64,000 nucleotides of DNA from Protopterus annectens (lineage: Eukaryota; Chordata; Ceratodontiformes; Protopteridae), in contig NC_056744.1 in NCBI RefSeq assembly GCF_019279795.1, positions 904,759,677 through 904,823,676 on the forward strand. The letters run 5' to 3'. Position numbers and translations under genes: made by a program. This document shows positions 10,772 through 22,256 of the stretch, piece after piece (the stretch's first letter is position 1; each line of letters starts with the position of its first letter). A model generated the notes under the pieces. The model made no database searches and had not been told where the DNA came from. It worked only from the letters and a program-made list of their open reading frames with translations.

Positions 10772-12640
10772 GCAGCCAGGTTTAAAGTCTTTAGCTGGCT
10801 GTGAATTATCGGATTGTTGTGCTGAGTCAGCAGATGTGGGATTTGAGGCAAAATCCAGGGTGGTCCTTGTGCTAAGTTCTTCAAGATTGGGTACCAGTGC
10901 TGGCGTGGCCAGTCTGGTGCCATCAGGATCATTTTTGGCTCTTCCTGCCTGGCTTTGATGAGTACCTTTGGAAGGAGAGGCAGTGGTGGGAAAGCATATA
11001 CTTGTAGGTTTTTCCAGCTGAATGAGAGGGCATCCACTTTCCATGCTTGTGGATGGTAAGTCCTTGTGCAGAATTTCTGTAGCTGGCAGTTCATTGGGGA
11101 TGCAAACAGATCTATGTCCGGGCTCCACCATTTCTGTGTTATCATTCTGAATATTTGTGGATTCAACTCCCATTCGTGGGGGTCCATGATGTTTCTGCTT
11201 AAGTCATCTGCCAGTGTGTTTTTCTCTCCTGGCAGGAATTCTGCTTGCAGATGAACTTGATAGTTAAGAGCTGTGTTCCACAAGGTCATGGCTTGTCTGC
11301 AGAGGGGATAAGAGCGAGTGCCCCCTTGCTTGTTTATGTACCACATAACTGTGGTGTTGTCAGTCTTTAATAGTAGTTGTCCTGGATGTATCAGGTCCTT
11401 GAAGGCTATTAGGGCATTTTGTACAGCTAGCATCTCTTTCTGATTGAGGTGAATATGCCTTTGTTCTGCGGGCCACCTGACCTGAATACATTTTCCTGCC
11501 ATGTGTGCACCCCAGGTGTAATCCGATGCATCTGTTGTCAGTGTTTGCCTGGCTGTGGGATGAGTAAAAGGCTGTCCCTTGTTGAGGCGACAAGCTTGAG
11601 CCCACCATCGAAACTCCTGTTGCAGGCAAGGAATTAGTGGTATAACTGTTTCCAAACTTTGATAGTGTTCAGACCAGACACTCTTTAGGTACCATTGTAG
11701 CTTCCTCATATGCAGCCTGGCAAATGGAATTAGTAAGTATGCAAGATGCCATGTAACCCAAGGCCTGCAGAATCTTTCTTGCAGGGAGCTGGGTTCTTGT
11801 TGCCATCAATTGAAAATATTGAGTCAGATGTCCTTGCTTGTCTGGCGTGAGATAAGCCATCTGGGCCATTGTATTCAAGCTGGCACCCAGGAATATCTCT
11901 TGTGAGGGCACTAGTTTTGATTTCTTTTTGTTTACTGTGTACCCTAGGCAACTTAACTGTTTTACCAATGCCAGATGCTGTAGAAGAATGTCCTTGCTCT
12001 CTGCTTGAATCAGGCAGTCATCCAGGTACGGATAAATTTGAATTCCTTTTTGTCTGCAAAATGCAATTACTGGTGCCAGGCACTTTGTGAAGACCCTGGG
12101 CGCAGTAGATAAGCCAAAGGGCAGTGCATAGAATTGATAGTGCATTGAACCAGCTATGAATCTGAGGTATCTTCTGCAGTTTTGTCTGATAGGGACATGC
12201 AGGTATGCCTCCTTGAGGTCCAATGTTACGAGCCAAGCTTTCTTGCCCAGCATGGGAAGAAACTGCTGTAGTGTCAACATTTTGAATTTCAGAACATCCA
12301 GGTAAGTGTTTAGGGATGAAAGATCCAGAATGGGCCTCCAGGCTTTGTCCTTTCTGGGAACCAGAAAGAGTCTTGAGTAAAATCCTTGTCCTTGCTCCTG
12401 TGGTGGTACCTTTTGAAGAGCTCTCATGTCCATGAGTGCTGTAATTTGTTTTTCAGCCTCTGCCCATTGATTTGGTGGCAGATTTGGCATTCCTTTTAAT
12501 CTTGGCAGAGTGTGAAAGTGGAACCTGTAACCTTGAGATACAATGTTGAGAACCCATTTGTCTTTGCTATCACAATTGGCATATGATCACCAAAGTGCCA
12601 GTTTTCCTCCCAAGGGGGCTGCCAAGAAAGAGCTGTTTGG
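10756..12640 (-). pseudogene. Reverse transcriptase-RNase H of C, near complete
   Basis: One 273-codon ORF (12490-11669) runs from MPNLPPNQWAEAEKQI through GFYSRLFLVPRKDK, DLKEAYLHVPI, ALPFGLSTAPRVF and the YLDD box. After one shift a 317-codon ORF (11709-10756) gives all of RNase H: TTDASDYTWG (Asp), NQKEMLAVQNAL (Glu), LKTDNTTVMWYINKQGG (Asp) and NTLADDLSRN (Asp). It then passes through the conserved PDIDLFASP and ILMAPDWPRQHW spacer to the stop in AAWKIT-stop. Only a few changes separate it from a working polyprotein. Confidence 0.92.
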
Positions 12641-12656
12641 CAGCTGTAGTGGGAAG

Positions 12657-14440
12657 TCATTGGGGCTGTTTTTTATAAGGTTGTGGCCTGTCTTCCCCTT
12701 CTTTCTGGCCTGATGCACCCCACTGTTGAGGCCTGTAAGGACCTTGTGGTTGACCTCTGCCTCTTGGACGTCTGTTTCTGCCCCTTTGGGGTCTGTCTGA
12801 AGCTCGAAAGGACCAATTCTTTGTTGGCCAATTTCTGCTAAATCGAGGAGGCTGAACCTGTAAGAAATCCTTCACAGTTTGCACAGATTTTGCCTTATCC
12901 TCCATTTTCTTTAATACCTCTTCTGCCTTAACTCCAAATAACACATCCTGCTGTAAAGGTGCATCCAATAGTTTTGCTTTAACATGATCTGGTAACGTAT
13001 GTTCTTTTAACCAAGCATGTCTTCCAATGACAGAACCTGTAACAGCTGCTCTACAGGAGGCCTGTAAATAATCAAAACCACATTGTAGTGTGTTTTCCCC
13101 ACTTGTTCAGCTGCATGCAATAAATCCTGCATTTCCTTTAAATTAGGAGGATCTGAATCTGGAAGCATTTTTTGTTTCAACTGAGACATCAAAAACTGCT
13201 AATATTTTAACATGTGAAACTGGCAATTTAAGGCCCTCATTGCTAAAGTTGCAGACATATATACTTTCTTCCCCATCTGTCTAATGCTCTCGAATCTCTG
13301 TCAGAGGGGACTGGATTCTTTGCTGATGAGGCCTTAACCCCCTTTAGGTCCCTGAGAAATAGTTTCAGGGTCGGCAACAGGTCTTTTATAAAGAAATTTG
13401 CGTGAGTCAGGGACACTGTAGTATGTCAGGCTTAACTGGGGCTGGAGGTAAAGAATCAGAATTTAAGCTGGATTCCGTACACACATCATCCACAATATCC
13501 AACACTGGCGGAATAGCAAGGGGTCTGTGTTGAGGTAATAAAAGGAAGTCTCTGAGCCTTTTCTTGGATTCTGAGTAATCCTGGCCTTCCCCAATGGAAA
13601 TGCTCCCTCATGGTATGTAAGGTTTCACCAAAGGAATAGTCCTCAGGCGAAGAGGCTGATGGAATTGATTCCACAGCATCAGAATCCTCATAAGGGGGTA
13701 AGGAGTATCCTAGGTCTGAGGATGAATCTGAAGAGATGGATACCTGGTCGGATGAGTCATAGTCTCCGTCCAGTCTAGGCCTTTTATCAGGAGGGGGATG
13801 GGAACCCCTGATCAGAGTGATTAGGTCTTCGGCCATTTTGAGCATTTGTTTCTTAGGCATGGAGGCCTGTCCTGGAGAATGCTGTATTTGTTTCTTTGTT
13901 TTTAAAGTAAGTTTAGACTTAGCAGAAGATTTAATGCTTAACTGGATAGGTCTGAAAACACACTCAGAGGCTGCGGGTTGTTCAGCTACTCCGGATCCCT
14001 CTGAAGGGGTAGTTTCAGTAGTCTGAATAACTTGTGCATCCGAAGGCCCAGCCATCTCCACGTGGGAGTCAAGAGGCGGCCTGTTCTACAGAAACGGTCA
14101 GGGGCTGCGAAGGCGCCTCGCTGAAAACTGGAGAACCGGCGACTGGCCTAGAAGAGACTTTGTCGTCAGTTTTGGGCCTCGGATGCCTATCCTTGTCTTT
14201 GTGCTTTTTATGTATTCCGGTCGTCGGAAGTTCCGACGGCATGGTACAATTGAATTTTCTGCCAAAATAATGTCGGGCAAAATCAAACCGACGTTTAATA
14301 GTGCGCTTATTAAACCTAGCACAAAACCGACAACCAGTGATGTCGTGGTCTGGGCCTAGGCATGGGATACAATAGGAATGGAAATCCTTATGAGGTATTT
14401 GCTTCCCACAAGAAATACAGTTATTAACTTTTACTGACAT
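12657..14440 (-). pseudogene. Gag of C, several frameshifts
   Basis: ATG 14440 begins MSVKVNNCISCGKQIPHKDF; the Cys cluster is complete. Frame changes at 14069. 14061-13486 holds the linker, AEDLITLIRGSHPPPDKRPR, a Ser/Asp/Glu-rich stretch and EDSDAVESIPSAS. The core at 13450-12968 is fragmented. The basic tail (RNRRPRGRGQPQGPYRPQ) ends QPYKKQPQ-stop at 12657. RT frame overlaps this tail. Confidence 0.87.
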
Positions 14441-14576
14441 CGGTCTGAGGCAAGAAAAAGTTTCCCCAACGGGGTACTTAGCTTTGTAGAAGACTTTGGT
14501 TCTGGATTCGGAATGAAAATCTCAGAAGGCGGCTGACCGGCACTTGCGAACTGCTTTTGCTTCGGGCACCGCGCGG

Positions 14577-14756
14577 CAAGAAAGACTGAAGAAAATGGCG
14601 TCGGCTGCATCTTATATACCCCCTGTCACACTGACGTCAGGGAGGAGGCGACAGCAACCAATGCCGGACCAAGACTTTGGAACTCAGGCCGACTGGGGAA
14701 CCTGACGGCAGGATAACCCAAGTATAATGACTACAGCAGTGCAACACGGTGAACAT
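14577..14756 (-). promoter_or_regulatory. Left ITR of C with CRE and TATA
   Basis: TATA-like tatataag (minus strand, about 14618-14611) is preceded by an intact CRE palindrome TGACGTCA (14632-14639), the only left ITR of a full element except B and E in which it is unmutated. Outer edge GAACAT at 14751-14756. Confidence 0.82.
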
Positions 14757-14968
14757 GTACAGTGTACACTTACCATAAATTTAGATGTTAGAGTGTATTC
14801 ACTGTTGCAGTCATTACATTTGCGTAATCTACTGGCAGGTTGCCCTCAGTCGGCCTGAATTAAGTCTTGGGTCCTGCGTCGGTTGCTGTCTCCTCTTCCA
14901 TGACGTCAGGTCATCAGGGGTATAAAACATGCAGCAGACGCCATTTTCTTTAGTTTTTCTTGCCCCAG
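14757..14968 (-). repeat. Right ITR of D
   Basis: Outer arm followed by sequence inverted to 20161-20341. TGACGTCA at 14901-14908 and TATAAAA at 14921 form the plus-strand-facing promoter core. Confidence 0.88.
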
Positions 14969-15026
14969 ATGTCAGGTGCCCCCAAAAAGGTAGCCAAAAT
15001 ATATAAAAATATACACACACACATAT

Positions 15027-15028
<2 letters not shown>

Positions 15029-15062
<34 letters not shown>
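15029..15062. repeat. (AT)n microsatellite in D
   Basis: AT dinucleotide run in the spacer between right ITR and ICR of D. The same spacer in A, J, K and L has a short tacatatatac-type stretch, so it probably expanded from that seed. Confidence 0.95.
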
Positions 15063-15069
<7 letters not shown>

Positions 15070-15186
15070 CATGCATCAGTATAAACTTTATCTTCATCTA
15101 CAAGCAAATACACCACATAGGCTCTAGAAGATAAACAAGAAAAGATAAACTTCAGAATGACTGGGGGATGGCGGGCGGGTAACTTG

Positions 15187-15288
15187 GACTGCAACAGTGA
15201 ATACACTCCAACATCTACATTTATGGTAAGTGTACGCAACTGTACTATGTTCCTCGTGTTTTACTGTTGCAGTCATTACATTTGGGTA
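15187..15288 (-). repeat. ICR of D
   Basis: Reverse complement of the right arm (14757-14815) joined to that of the left outer end (20301-20341) at CTGTACT|ATGTTC. The junction in the ICR still holds the A that is missing at the actual left terminus, which supports loss of one base at the C/D join. Confidence 0.9.
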
Positions 15289-15319
15289 GAATCCCAAAGC
15301 TGTGGTTGGGAGGCTGGAG

Positions 15320-16376
15320 CTAAACAGCATTAGGTGCGGCTATAAGGCCCGGCAGAACTGCAGTGGCAAAGGCTGCCCTGGACTTAGGGTAGAGAGGCAA
15401 ATGATAATGCTTTGTAAAGGTGTGAACAGAACTCCAAGTAGCAGCCTCTAGAATGTCTCTGGTTGGTACTCCTCTGAGAAAGGCTGCGGAAGTAGCTGCA
15501 GCTCTGGTGGAATGAGACCTAATGCCCTTGGGCACAGGTTTACTATGGTGTAAGTAGCAGAAACGGATGCAGTGGCTTATCCACTTTGAAACTGTCTGCT
15601 TTGAAATAGCCTTTCCTTCTGATCCTGCAGCATATGTCACTAGTAATTGCTCAGTTTTTCTTAGAGCTTTAGTCCTGCTCAAGTAGAATCTTAACTGTCT
15701 GTGTACGTCCAAGGAATGCAGAATTCTCTCCCCCTTGTTCTGCGGATTTGGATAAAAGGTTGGCAGATGAACTGTTTGGTTAAGAGCCACACTGGAAACC
15801 ACCTTTGGCATAAATGTAGGATTTGTTCTCAGAGACACCCTGTCTGGCTAAAAAATGATAAAAGGCTCTACCAGCCATGAGGACCTGTAGCTCTGAAACT
15901 CTTCTTGCTGAAGTAATGGCTAGTAACAAAGCTGTTTTCCATAATAAGAACTTTATATCAGCGGTAGCAGCTGGTTCAAATGGAGGCAGGGTGAGCTTTT
16001 CCAATACATAATTGAGGTCCCATGCAGGTAATGGTGGTCTTCTAGGAAGCCTTACATTTTTGGCTCCTCTAAGATATTGCTTTAGTAAAGGATGAGAAAA
16101 GATTGGTGGCTCTGTATTGTAATAAGCCGAAATGGCAGAGGCATGGATTTTAATTGATGAGAAAGATAGGCCTTTGTCAAGCATCTCAGTTAAGTATTGT
16201 AACATCTGAGGAATATTTGGTTCTGCTGTATCAGTTCCTTGTGCTTGATTCCAAGCACAGAATCTCTTCCATTTATCAGCATAAGACTTTCTAGTACTAG
16301 GCCTTCTGGCTTCCAAAATGACATCCATTACAGCTTTACTAAGAGGAGTTGTTTGTATAACTACATGATCAGCCAT
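15320..16376 (-). pseudogene. Tyrosine recombinase of D, one frameshift
   Basis: ATG 16376 (MADHVVIQTTPLSKAVMDVI), overlapping the RNase H stop (16361-16363) by 16 nt. 16376-15860 runs through RRPSTRKSYADKWKRF and SARRVSEL. After a shift near 15850 the frame 15838-15320 gives HSTR, the active-site Trp in ATWSSVHTF and KHYHLPLY, and ends APNAV-stop. All catalytic residues are kept, so this is one of the least damaged YR genes here. Confidence 0.92.
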
Positions 16377-18270
16377 GCCGCTAGGTTCAGTGTCTGGAGT
16401 TGACTGTGCAGGATCTGATTGTTTTGCTGGGACAGTAGTTGAGATCTCTGAGGTAAGGTCCAAGCTGGGTATTGAGACAAGTTCTTTAGGACTGGGTACC
16501 AATATTGGGGGGGGCCAGTCCAGGGCAATCAGTATCATCTTTGGTTTCTCTGGTCTGACTTTTAGGAGGACCTTGGGAAGAAGAGGCAGAGGAGGAAAGG
16601 CAAACTGATAGGTTTTTCCAACTGAAGGATAGGGCATCCACTTTCCATGCTTGTCTGTGATAAGTCCTTGTGCAGAATCTTTTCAATTGATAATTTTGAG
16701 GAGAGGCAAAAAGATCAATGTCTGGGCCCCCCCATTTCTCTGTTATCATGCCGAAGACTTGTGGATTTAGTTTCCACTCGTGAGGGTCCATAAGGTTTCT
16801 GCTTAAATCGTCTGCCACAGTATTTTGCTTTCCTGGCAGGAATTGAGCTTGAAGATGTATTTGGTAGGTCAAAGCTGTGTCCCACAGTGCCATGGTTAAT
16901 CTGCAAAGGAGGTATGTGTGTGTGCCCTCTTGCTTGTTTATATACCACATGACCGTGGTGTTGTCCGTCTTTATCAGTAGTTGTCCTAGATGAAGTAAGT
17001 CCTTGAAGGCTGTTAGGGCATTTTGAACAGCTAGCATCTCTTTCTGGTTGATATGTAGATGCATGTGTTTTGGGGTCCACATGCCCAGAATGCATCTTCC
17101 TGACATGTGGGCCCCCCAGACATAATCTGATGCGTCTGTTAAGGTTTGGCTGGCAGGGAGTAGAGTGAAGGCCAGTCCCATGTTTTGATGACATGCCTTT
17201 GCCCACCATAGAAACTCCTGTTGTAGGCAGGGTTATGAGAGGAATAGTTTCCAGACTGTGAGAATGTTGACTCCATAAACTTTTTAGGTACCACTGAAGT
17301 TTCCTCATATGCAGTCTTGCATACGGAATCAATAGGATGCAGGATGCCATGAAGCCCAAAGCCTGCAGAATTTGTCTTGCAGAGAACTGGGTTTTTGTTG
17401 CCATAAGTTTGAAGTAAGTAGTCAGTTGCCTTTGCTTGTCTGGCGTGAGGTAAACCATCTGGGCAGTTGTATTCAAGCTTGCATCCAGGAATGTTATTTT
17501 TTGAGAGGGTACCAGTTGTGATTTCTTTTCGTTTGTGTACCCTAGGCATGTTAGAAGCCTTTTCACAAATGCCAGGGGTTGAAGAAGAATGCCCTTGCTC
17601 TCTGCTTGAATGAAACAGTCGTCCAGGTAAGGGTATATTTGTATACTTTTTTGTCTGCAAAATGCAATTACTGGTGCCAGGCACTTTGTGAAGACCCTGG
17701 GCGCAGTAGATAAGCCAAAGGGCAGTACAGAGAATTGGTAATGCATTAAGCCAGCCTTGAATCTGAGGTATCTTCTGCACGATTGTTTTATTGGGACATG
17801 CAGGTATGCCTCTTTTAGGTCTAGTGTCACCAGCCAAGCATTCTTGCCCAGCATGGGTAGAAGCTGCTGCAAAGTCAGCATTTTGAATTTTGGAATGTCC
17901 ACGTGTTCAAGACTGATAAATCCAGTACTGGGCGCCAGGCCTTGTCCTTTCTGGGTACCAAGAACAGTCGAGTAAAAACCTTGTCCTTTTTCCTGTTCTG
18001 GTACTGGCTAAATGGCCCCCATATCCATGAGGGATGTAACCTGTTTCTGTGCCTCTTGTCCATTGATTTTTGGGCAGATCTGGCCCAGCCGTTTGCATTG
18101 GCAGAGTGTGGAAATGGAATATGTATCCCTGTGATACTATGTTTGGTACCCACTTGTCCTGGGTTATTATCTGCCAATTTTGAGCAAAAAGTGCTAATTT
18201 TCCCCCTAAGGGTGCTGCCAAAAGATAAGTGCTTGGTGCAGGCAGAGGGAAGTCATTGGGACTGTTTTCT
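16361..18270 (-). pseudogene. Reverse transcriptase-RNase H of D, frameshifted
   Basis: N-terminus (LAPLGGKLALFAQNW-like) at 18221-18170. 17902 onward gives FKMLTLQQLLPMLGKNAWL, DLKEAYLHVPI, ALPFGLSTAPRVF and a YLDD box; the frame then breaks near 17540, in the region 17240, and again at 17000. RNase H motifs are in 17181-16486: DASDYVWG, NQKEMLAVQNAL, IKTDNTTVMWYINKQ and NTVADDLSRN, all four acidic residues present. The frame ends AWLIM-stop. Confidence 0.88.
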
Positions 18271-20023
18271 GTAGGTTTGCGCTTTATCTCCTCCAGATTT
18301 GGAGGTAGAAGCGCCCATTGCTTTGACCTGTATCAATCTTGCTCCTGGTATCTGGAACCCTTAGGGCGTCTGGATTTGCCCCTTTGAGCTCTGTCTGACA
18401 CAGGAAAGGACCAATTCTTTGAAGGCCAATGTCTACTGAATCTTGGTGGCTGCACTTGCAAGAAGTCTAACAGTTTGCATAGACTTAGCTTTGGCTTCCA
18501 TTTTCTTTAAAACCTCTTCTGCCTTAATACCAAACAGAGTATCATGCTGTAAAGGTGCATCTAGCAATTTAGCTTTAACATGATCAGGCAAACTTTATTC
18601 CTTTAGCAAGGCATGCCTCCTAATCACAGATCCTGGAGTCAAAACCACATTGCAAAGTATGCTTTCCAACCTGTTCAGCTGCATGCAATAATTCCTGCAA
18701 TTCTTTATTTTCTGCACATTCAGAAATTAACATCATTTTCTGTTTCAGCAATCCCATAACATGTTGTTGATACTTAAACATATGAAATTGACAGTTTAAG
18801 GCTCTGACTGCCAAGGTTGCAGATGTACAAACATTTTTTCCCCATCTGTCCAGTGCCCTTGAATCTGTCAGAGGGGGTAGGATTTTTTGCTGTTGAGGCC
18901 TTAACTCCCTTTGGACCCTGTGAAATAGTTTCAGGATCAGCAGCAGGGGTTTCTAAATAAAAATTTATGTAAGTCAGGGACCCTGTAATATCTGTCAGGC
19001 TTACTGGGAGCTGGAGGTAAGGAGTCAGGGGTCAAGCTAGACTCCGAAAAAACATCATCCACAATGTCTAAAACAGGGGGAATGGCTAAAGGCTTGCGCT
19101 GAGGGAGAAGGAAATCCCTGAGCCTCTTTTTTGATTCTGAGAAATCTTGACTCTCCCAGTGAAAATGCTCCCTCAAAGTATGCAAGTTTTCCCCAAATGA
19201 ATAATCCCCAGGAGGAGAAGCAGATGGTATAGACTCCTCTGCATCAGAATCCTCATAGGGAGGTATAGATAATTCCTGATCAGAAGAGGAATCTGAAGAA
19301 ATAGAAACCTGATCTGAAGATTCAAAATCAGTGTCTTGCCTAGGCCTCTTATCTGGAGGGGGATGGGTACCCCTGATCAAAGTAATAAGGTCTTCAGCCA
19401 TTTTGATCATCTGTTTTTTATGCATAGAGGCCTGTGCACGTAGCTCATGCGTCAGTGTTTTAGTTTTAGAAGTTGCTTTTGTCTTTGGTTTTGCAGCTTT
19501 CAGTTTGATATACAAATGTTGAGGTCTGAATACACCCTCAGAAGCCGGTGCCTGCTTAGCGGCTCTGGACCCATCCAAGGGAGATACATCTGTCGGTCCA
19601 ATACCCTGAGTATCTTGCAGCATGCCGGACTCCAAATGGGTGTCGGTAGAGGCCTGCAACTCTAAGGTAGCGGGTATCAGGGGCTGCGAAAGCACCTCAC
19701 CGAGTACCGGTGACTGGCTTAGGAGAAGCTTCGTCGTCTGTTTTGGATCTCGACTGCCTTTCTCTGTCCTTTTCTTTGCGTTTTTTATGTACTCTGGTAG
19801 TCAGACTGCTATCAGACGACATTTCTGGGTAGTTAAATCTGTTTCCAAAATATTTTGAGGCAAAAATATACCGACGCTTAATAGTGCTAGCACAAAACCG
19901 ACAGCCAGGCACGTTGTGATAAGGGCCTAGGCAAAGAATACAGTATAGAATACAGTATAAATGGAAATCCTTATGAGGTATTTGCTTCTCACAAGTAATA
20001 CAATTATTAACTTTTTCTGACAT
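18253..20023 (-). pseudogene. Gag of D, broken in the C-terminal core
   Basis: ATG 20023, Cys cluster with a small in-frame repeat (YCILYCILCLG) between the second and third Cys pairs. Frame shift near 19697. 19695-18937 (252 codons) covers linker, AEDLITLIRGTHPPPDKRPR, acidic region, REHFHWESQDFSESKKRLRDF and PDSLPPAPSKPDRYY. The LAP2alpha-like part (18814-18620) is cut by a deletion that removes ASCRAAVTG. The basic tail stops at 18253. Confidence 0.87.
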
Positions 20024-20160
20024 CGGTATGGAGCAAGAAAAGTTTCCCCAACGGGGTACTTAGCTTTAGTGAAAACTTCGGTTCTGAAACTCAAACTCGA
20101 ATATTTCAGTAGTCTGCCGACCGGCACTTGCGAAATGCTTCTGCTTCGGGCACCTCGCAG

Positions 20161-20341
20161 CAATTAAGACTGAAGAAAATGGCGTCAGCTGCATGTTTTA
20201 TACCCTTGACGACCCAACGTCATGGAAGAGGAGACCGCAACCAACGCAGGACCCAAGTCTTTGTTAATCAGGCCGACTGAGGGCAACCTGCCAGCAGATT
20301 ACCCAAATGTAATGACTGCAACAGTGAAATACGAAGAACAT
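20161..20341 (-). promoter_or_regulatory. Left ITR of D with TATA
   Basis: TATAAA on the minus strand (20202-20197); CRE site decayed to CAACGTCAT. Ends with GAACAT at 20336-20341. Confidence 0.82.
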
Positions 20342-20702
20342 CCCTGTAATATCTGTCTGGCTTACTAGGAGCCGGAGGCAGGGAATCAGGAGCCATGCTT
20401 GATTCTGAGAACACATCAACAATGTCTAATACAGGAGGTATTGCCAAAGGCCTATGCTGAGGAAGAAGGAAATCCCTGAGCCTCTTTTTTGATTCAGAGA
20501 AGTCCTGACTCTCCCAGTGAAAATATTCCCTTAAAAGTATGCAAAGTCTCTCCAAAAGAGTAATCCTCAGGAGGAGATGCAGATGGGGATGGATTCCTCT
20601 GCATCAGAATCCTCATAAGATGGAATAGAAAATTCCTGGCCAGAAGAAATGGAAACCTGACCTGAAGATTCATAATCAGTGCCTTGCCTAGGCCTCTTAG
20701 CA

Positions 20703-20716
20703 GGGGGGGGGGGGGG
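20703..20716. repeat. Poly-G run in gag of B
   Basis: Fourteen G residues where related copies have five or six, in the SHPPPDKRPR segment of the gag linker. The expansion changes the gag frame of B. Confidence 0.9.
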
Positions 20717-21480
20717 TTGGGAACCCCTGATCAAGGTAATTAAATCCTCAGCCGTTTTGATAATTTATTTTTTAGGCATAGGGGCCTGAGCAAGTGGCTC
20801 ATGCGTCGGTTTTTAGACACAGGAGTTGTTTTTGACCTTGTTTTTGCTAATGACATCGGTTTAATATAAAAATGTTGAGGTCTGAAAACAACCTCAGGCT
20901 CCGGACCCATCCAAGGGAGAGACATCTGCGGGTTCAATACTTTGCGAATCTCGCAGCATACAGGACTCCTAATGGTTCTCTGTAGAGGCCAGCGACTCAA
21001 AAGTAGCAGGTATCAGTGGCTGCAAAAGCGCCCGAGTACTGGCGACTGGCTTAGGAGTTTTGTTGGATTTGGACCTTGACTGTCTGTCTTTTTCCTTGCG
21101 TTTTTTGTGAACTCCGGTAGTATTGCTAACCGAAGACATTTCAGGGTAGTTAAATCTTGAACCAAAACATTTAGAAGCAAAAATATACCGACGCTTAATA
21201 GCGCGTTGGTTGAATTTAGCACAAAACCGACAGCAAGGCACATTGTGATCAAGGCCTAGGCAAGGAATACAGTACAAATGAAAATCCTTATGAGGTATTT
21301 GCTTCCCACAAGTAATGCAATTATCAACTTTTACTGACATCGGTAAGGAGCAAGAAAAAGTTTCCCCAACGGGGTACTTAGCTTTAGTTTGAAGATGTCT
21401 GTTCTGAAACTTGGAAACGAACATTTCAGGCGTCGGCCGACTGGCACTTGCGAACTGCTTCTGCTTTGGGCACTGCATGG

Positions 21481-21621
21481 CAAGAAAGACTGATTAAAAT
21501 GGCGTCGGCTGCATGTTTTATAACCCTGACGTCATGGAAGAGGAGACGGCAACCGACTGAGGGCAACCTGCCAGCAGATCACCCAAATGTAATGACTGCA
21601 ACAGTGAAACACGAAGAACAT
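21481..21621 (-). promoter_or_regulatory. Left ITR of B with an internal deletion
   Basis: Contains TTATAA-type box (minus, about 21531), an intact TGACGTCA, and the outer end GAACAT. About 40 bp are missing between gcaacc and gactgagg relative to D and E; both sides of the gap carry ccgac, so the deletion probably used that short homology. Confidence 0.8.
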
Positions 21622-21941
21622 CGGGAAGGAGCAAGAAAAAGTTTCCCCAACGGGGTACTTAGCTTTAAGTTGAAGACTTCGGTTCTGAAACTCAAAAATG
21701 AAAATTTCAGGAGTCGGCCGACCGGCACTTGTAAACTGCTTCTGCTTCGGGCACCGCATGGCATGAAAGACTGATGTAATGGCGTCGGCTGCATGTTTTA
21801 TACACCTGATGACCTGACGTCATGGAAGAAGGGACAGCAACCGACGCAGGACCCAAGTATTTGTTAATCAGGCCGACTGAGGGCAACCTGCCAGCAGATT
21901 ACCCAAATGTAATGACTGCAACAGTGGAACACAAAGAACAT
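21622..21941 (-). mobile_element. 5' leader and left ITR of another DIRS element (E)
   Basis: Starts cggGAAGGAGCAAG, which in B is the sequence just upstream of the gag ATG, and runs through the leader to a left ITR with TATAAA (minus, 21802-21797), TGACGTCA and outer end GAACAT at 21941. Because B ends exactly at 21621, the simplest reading is that B inserted at the gag start codon of E, and the rest of E lies left of the window. Confidence 0.8.
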
Positions 21942-22225
21942 CAAATGCTGTAACAGTCATGTCTTCAAGAAGGGCAAGCATAAACTTAACATACGAGCTA
22001 GTCAGTTGAAAATTCTAAAAATAAGTGTAGACAAAAACAGTTTTCACCAACACTATCAAAAGCTTTCCCATCCTTGTCAGAAGGTGAAAGACTGGTTTTA
22101 GCCAGATGTTTAGCTGCAGCTGGGTTAGCTAGAACAATAGCTACTGGGTTTGATTTGGGGATCAGGACATAAAAACTTAAGACTTTATGTGGACCTGGCC
22201 TCGACTTAGCCTGTGTACAAAAGCA

Positions 22226-22256
<31 letters not shown>

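Larger units (their letters stand above)
9202..14756 (-). mobile_element. Complete DIRS element C (5555 bp), first of a tandem pair in B
   Basis: Left edge AGTACAG after gtcaggaa(a) of B's gag; right edge GAACAT directly abutting GTACAG of element D. Its ITR arm (caagtgtatacactgctgcag) is distinct from the A and D subfamilies and is mirrored in its own ICR. All coding parts are present, each with a few indels. Confidence 0.93.
14757..20341 (-). mobile_element. Complete DIRS element D (5585 bp), second of the tandem pair
   Basis: Begins GTACAG immediately after GAACAT of C, lacking the first A of the usual AGTACAG, and ends GAACAT at 20341, after which B's gag resumes with ccctgtaatatc. ITR arm gttagagtgtattcactg, also found in K. 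The two elements together occupy one insertion site in B. Confidence 0.93.
8475..21340 (-). pseudogene. Gag of B, interrupted by the C+D pair
   Basis: ATG at 21340, followed by the Cys-rich N-terminus (C-x2-C-x12-C-x2-C-x9-C-x2-C). The linker and the REYFHWESQDFSESKKRLRDF motif follow at 20555-20342. The rest lies at 9201-8475 beyond the inserted C+D: a LAP2alpha-like core with DRWGKKVY, FHMLKYQQ, EQVGKHTLQCGFDS and RRHAWLKEQ, then a basic tail ending at 8475. Several frameshifts are present, among them one near 20970-21000. Gag of this class is thought to package element RNA; LAP2alpha of tetrapods is regarded as a domesticated relative. Confidence 0.82.
53..21621 (-). mobile_element. DIRS retrotransposon B, split by A and by C+D; right end lost
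   Basis: Three pieces, 53-1880, 7463-9201 and 20342-21621, join into one element of about 4.9 kb in the order YR, RNase H/RT, gag, left ITR. Continuity is visible at both breaks: the RT-RNase H linker runs from 7463 into 1880, and the gag linker runs from 20342 into 9201. Related copies show the uninterrupted sequence at both points (for example around 38100 in H and 39895 in H). No target duplication is seen at either insertion. The right ITR and ICR are missing, cut at the TA repeat. Confidence 0.88.
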
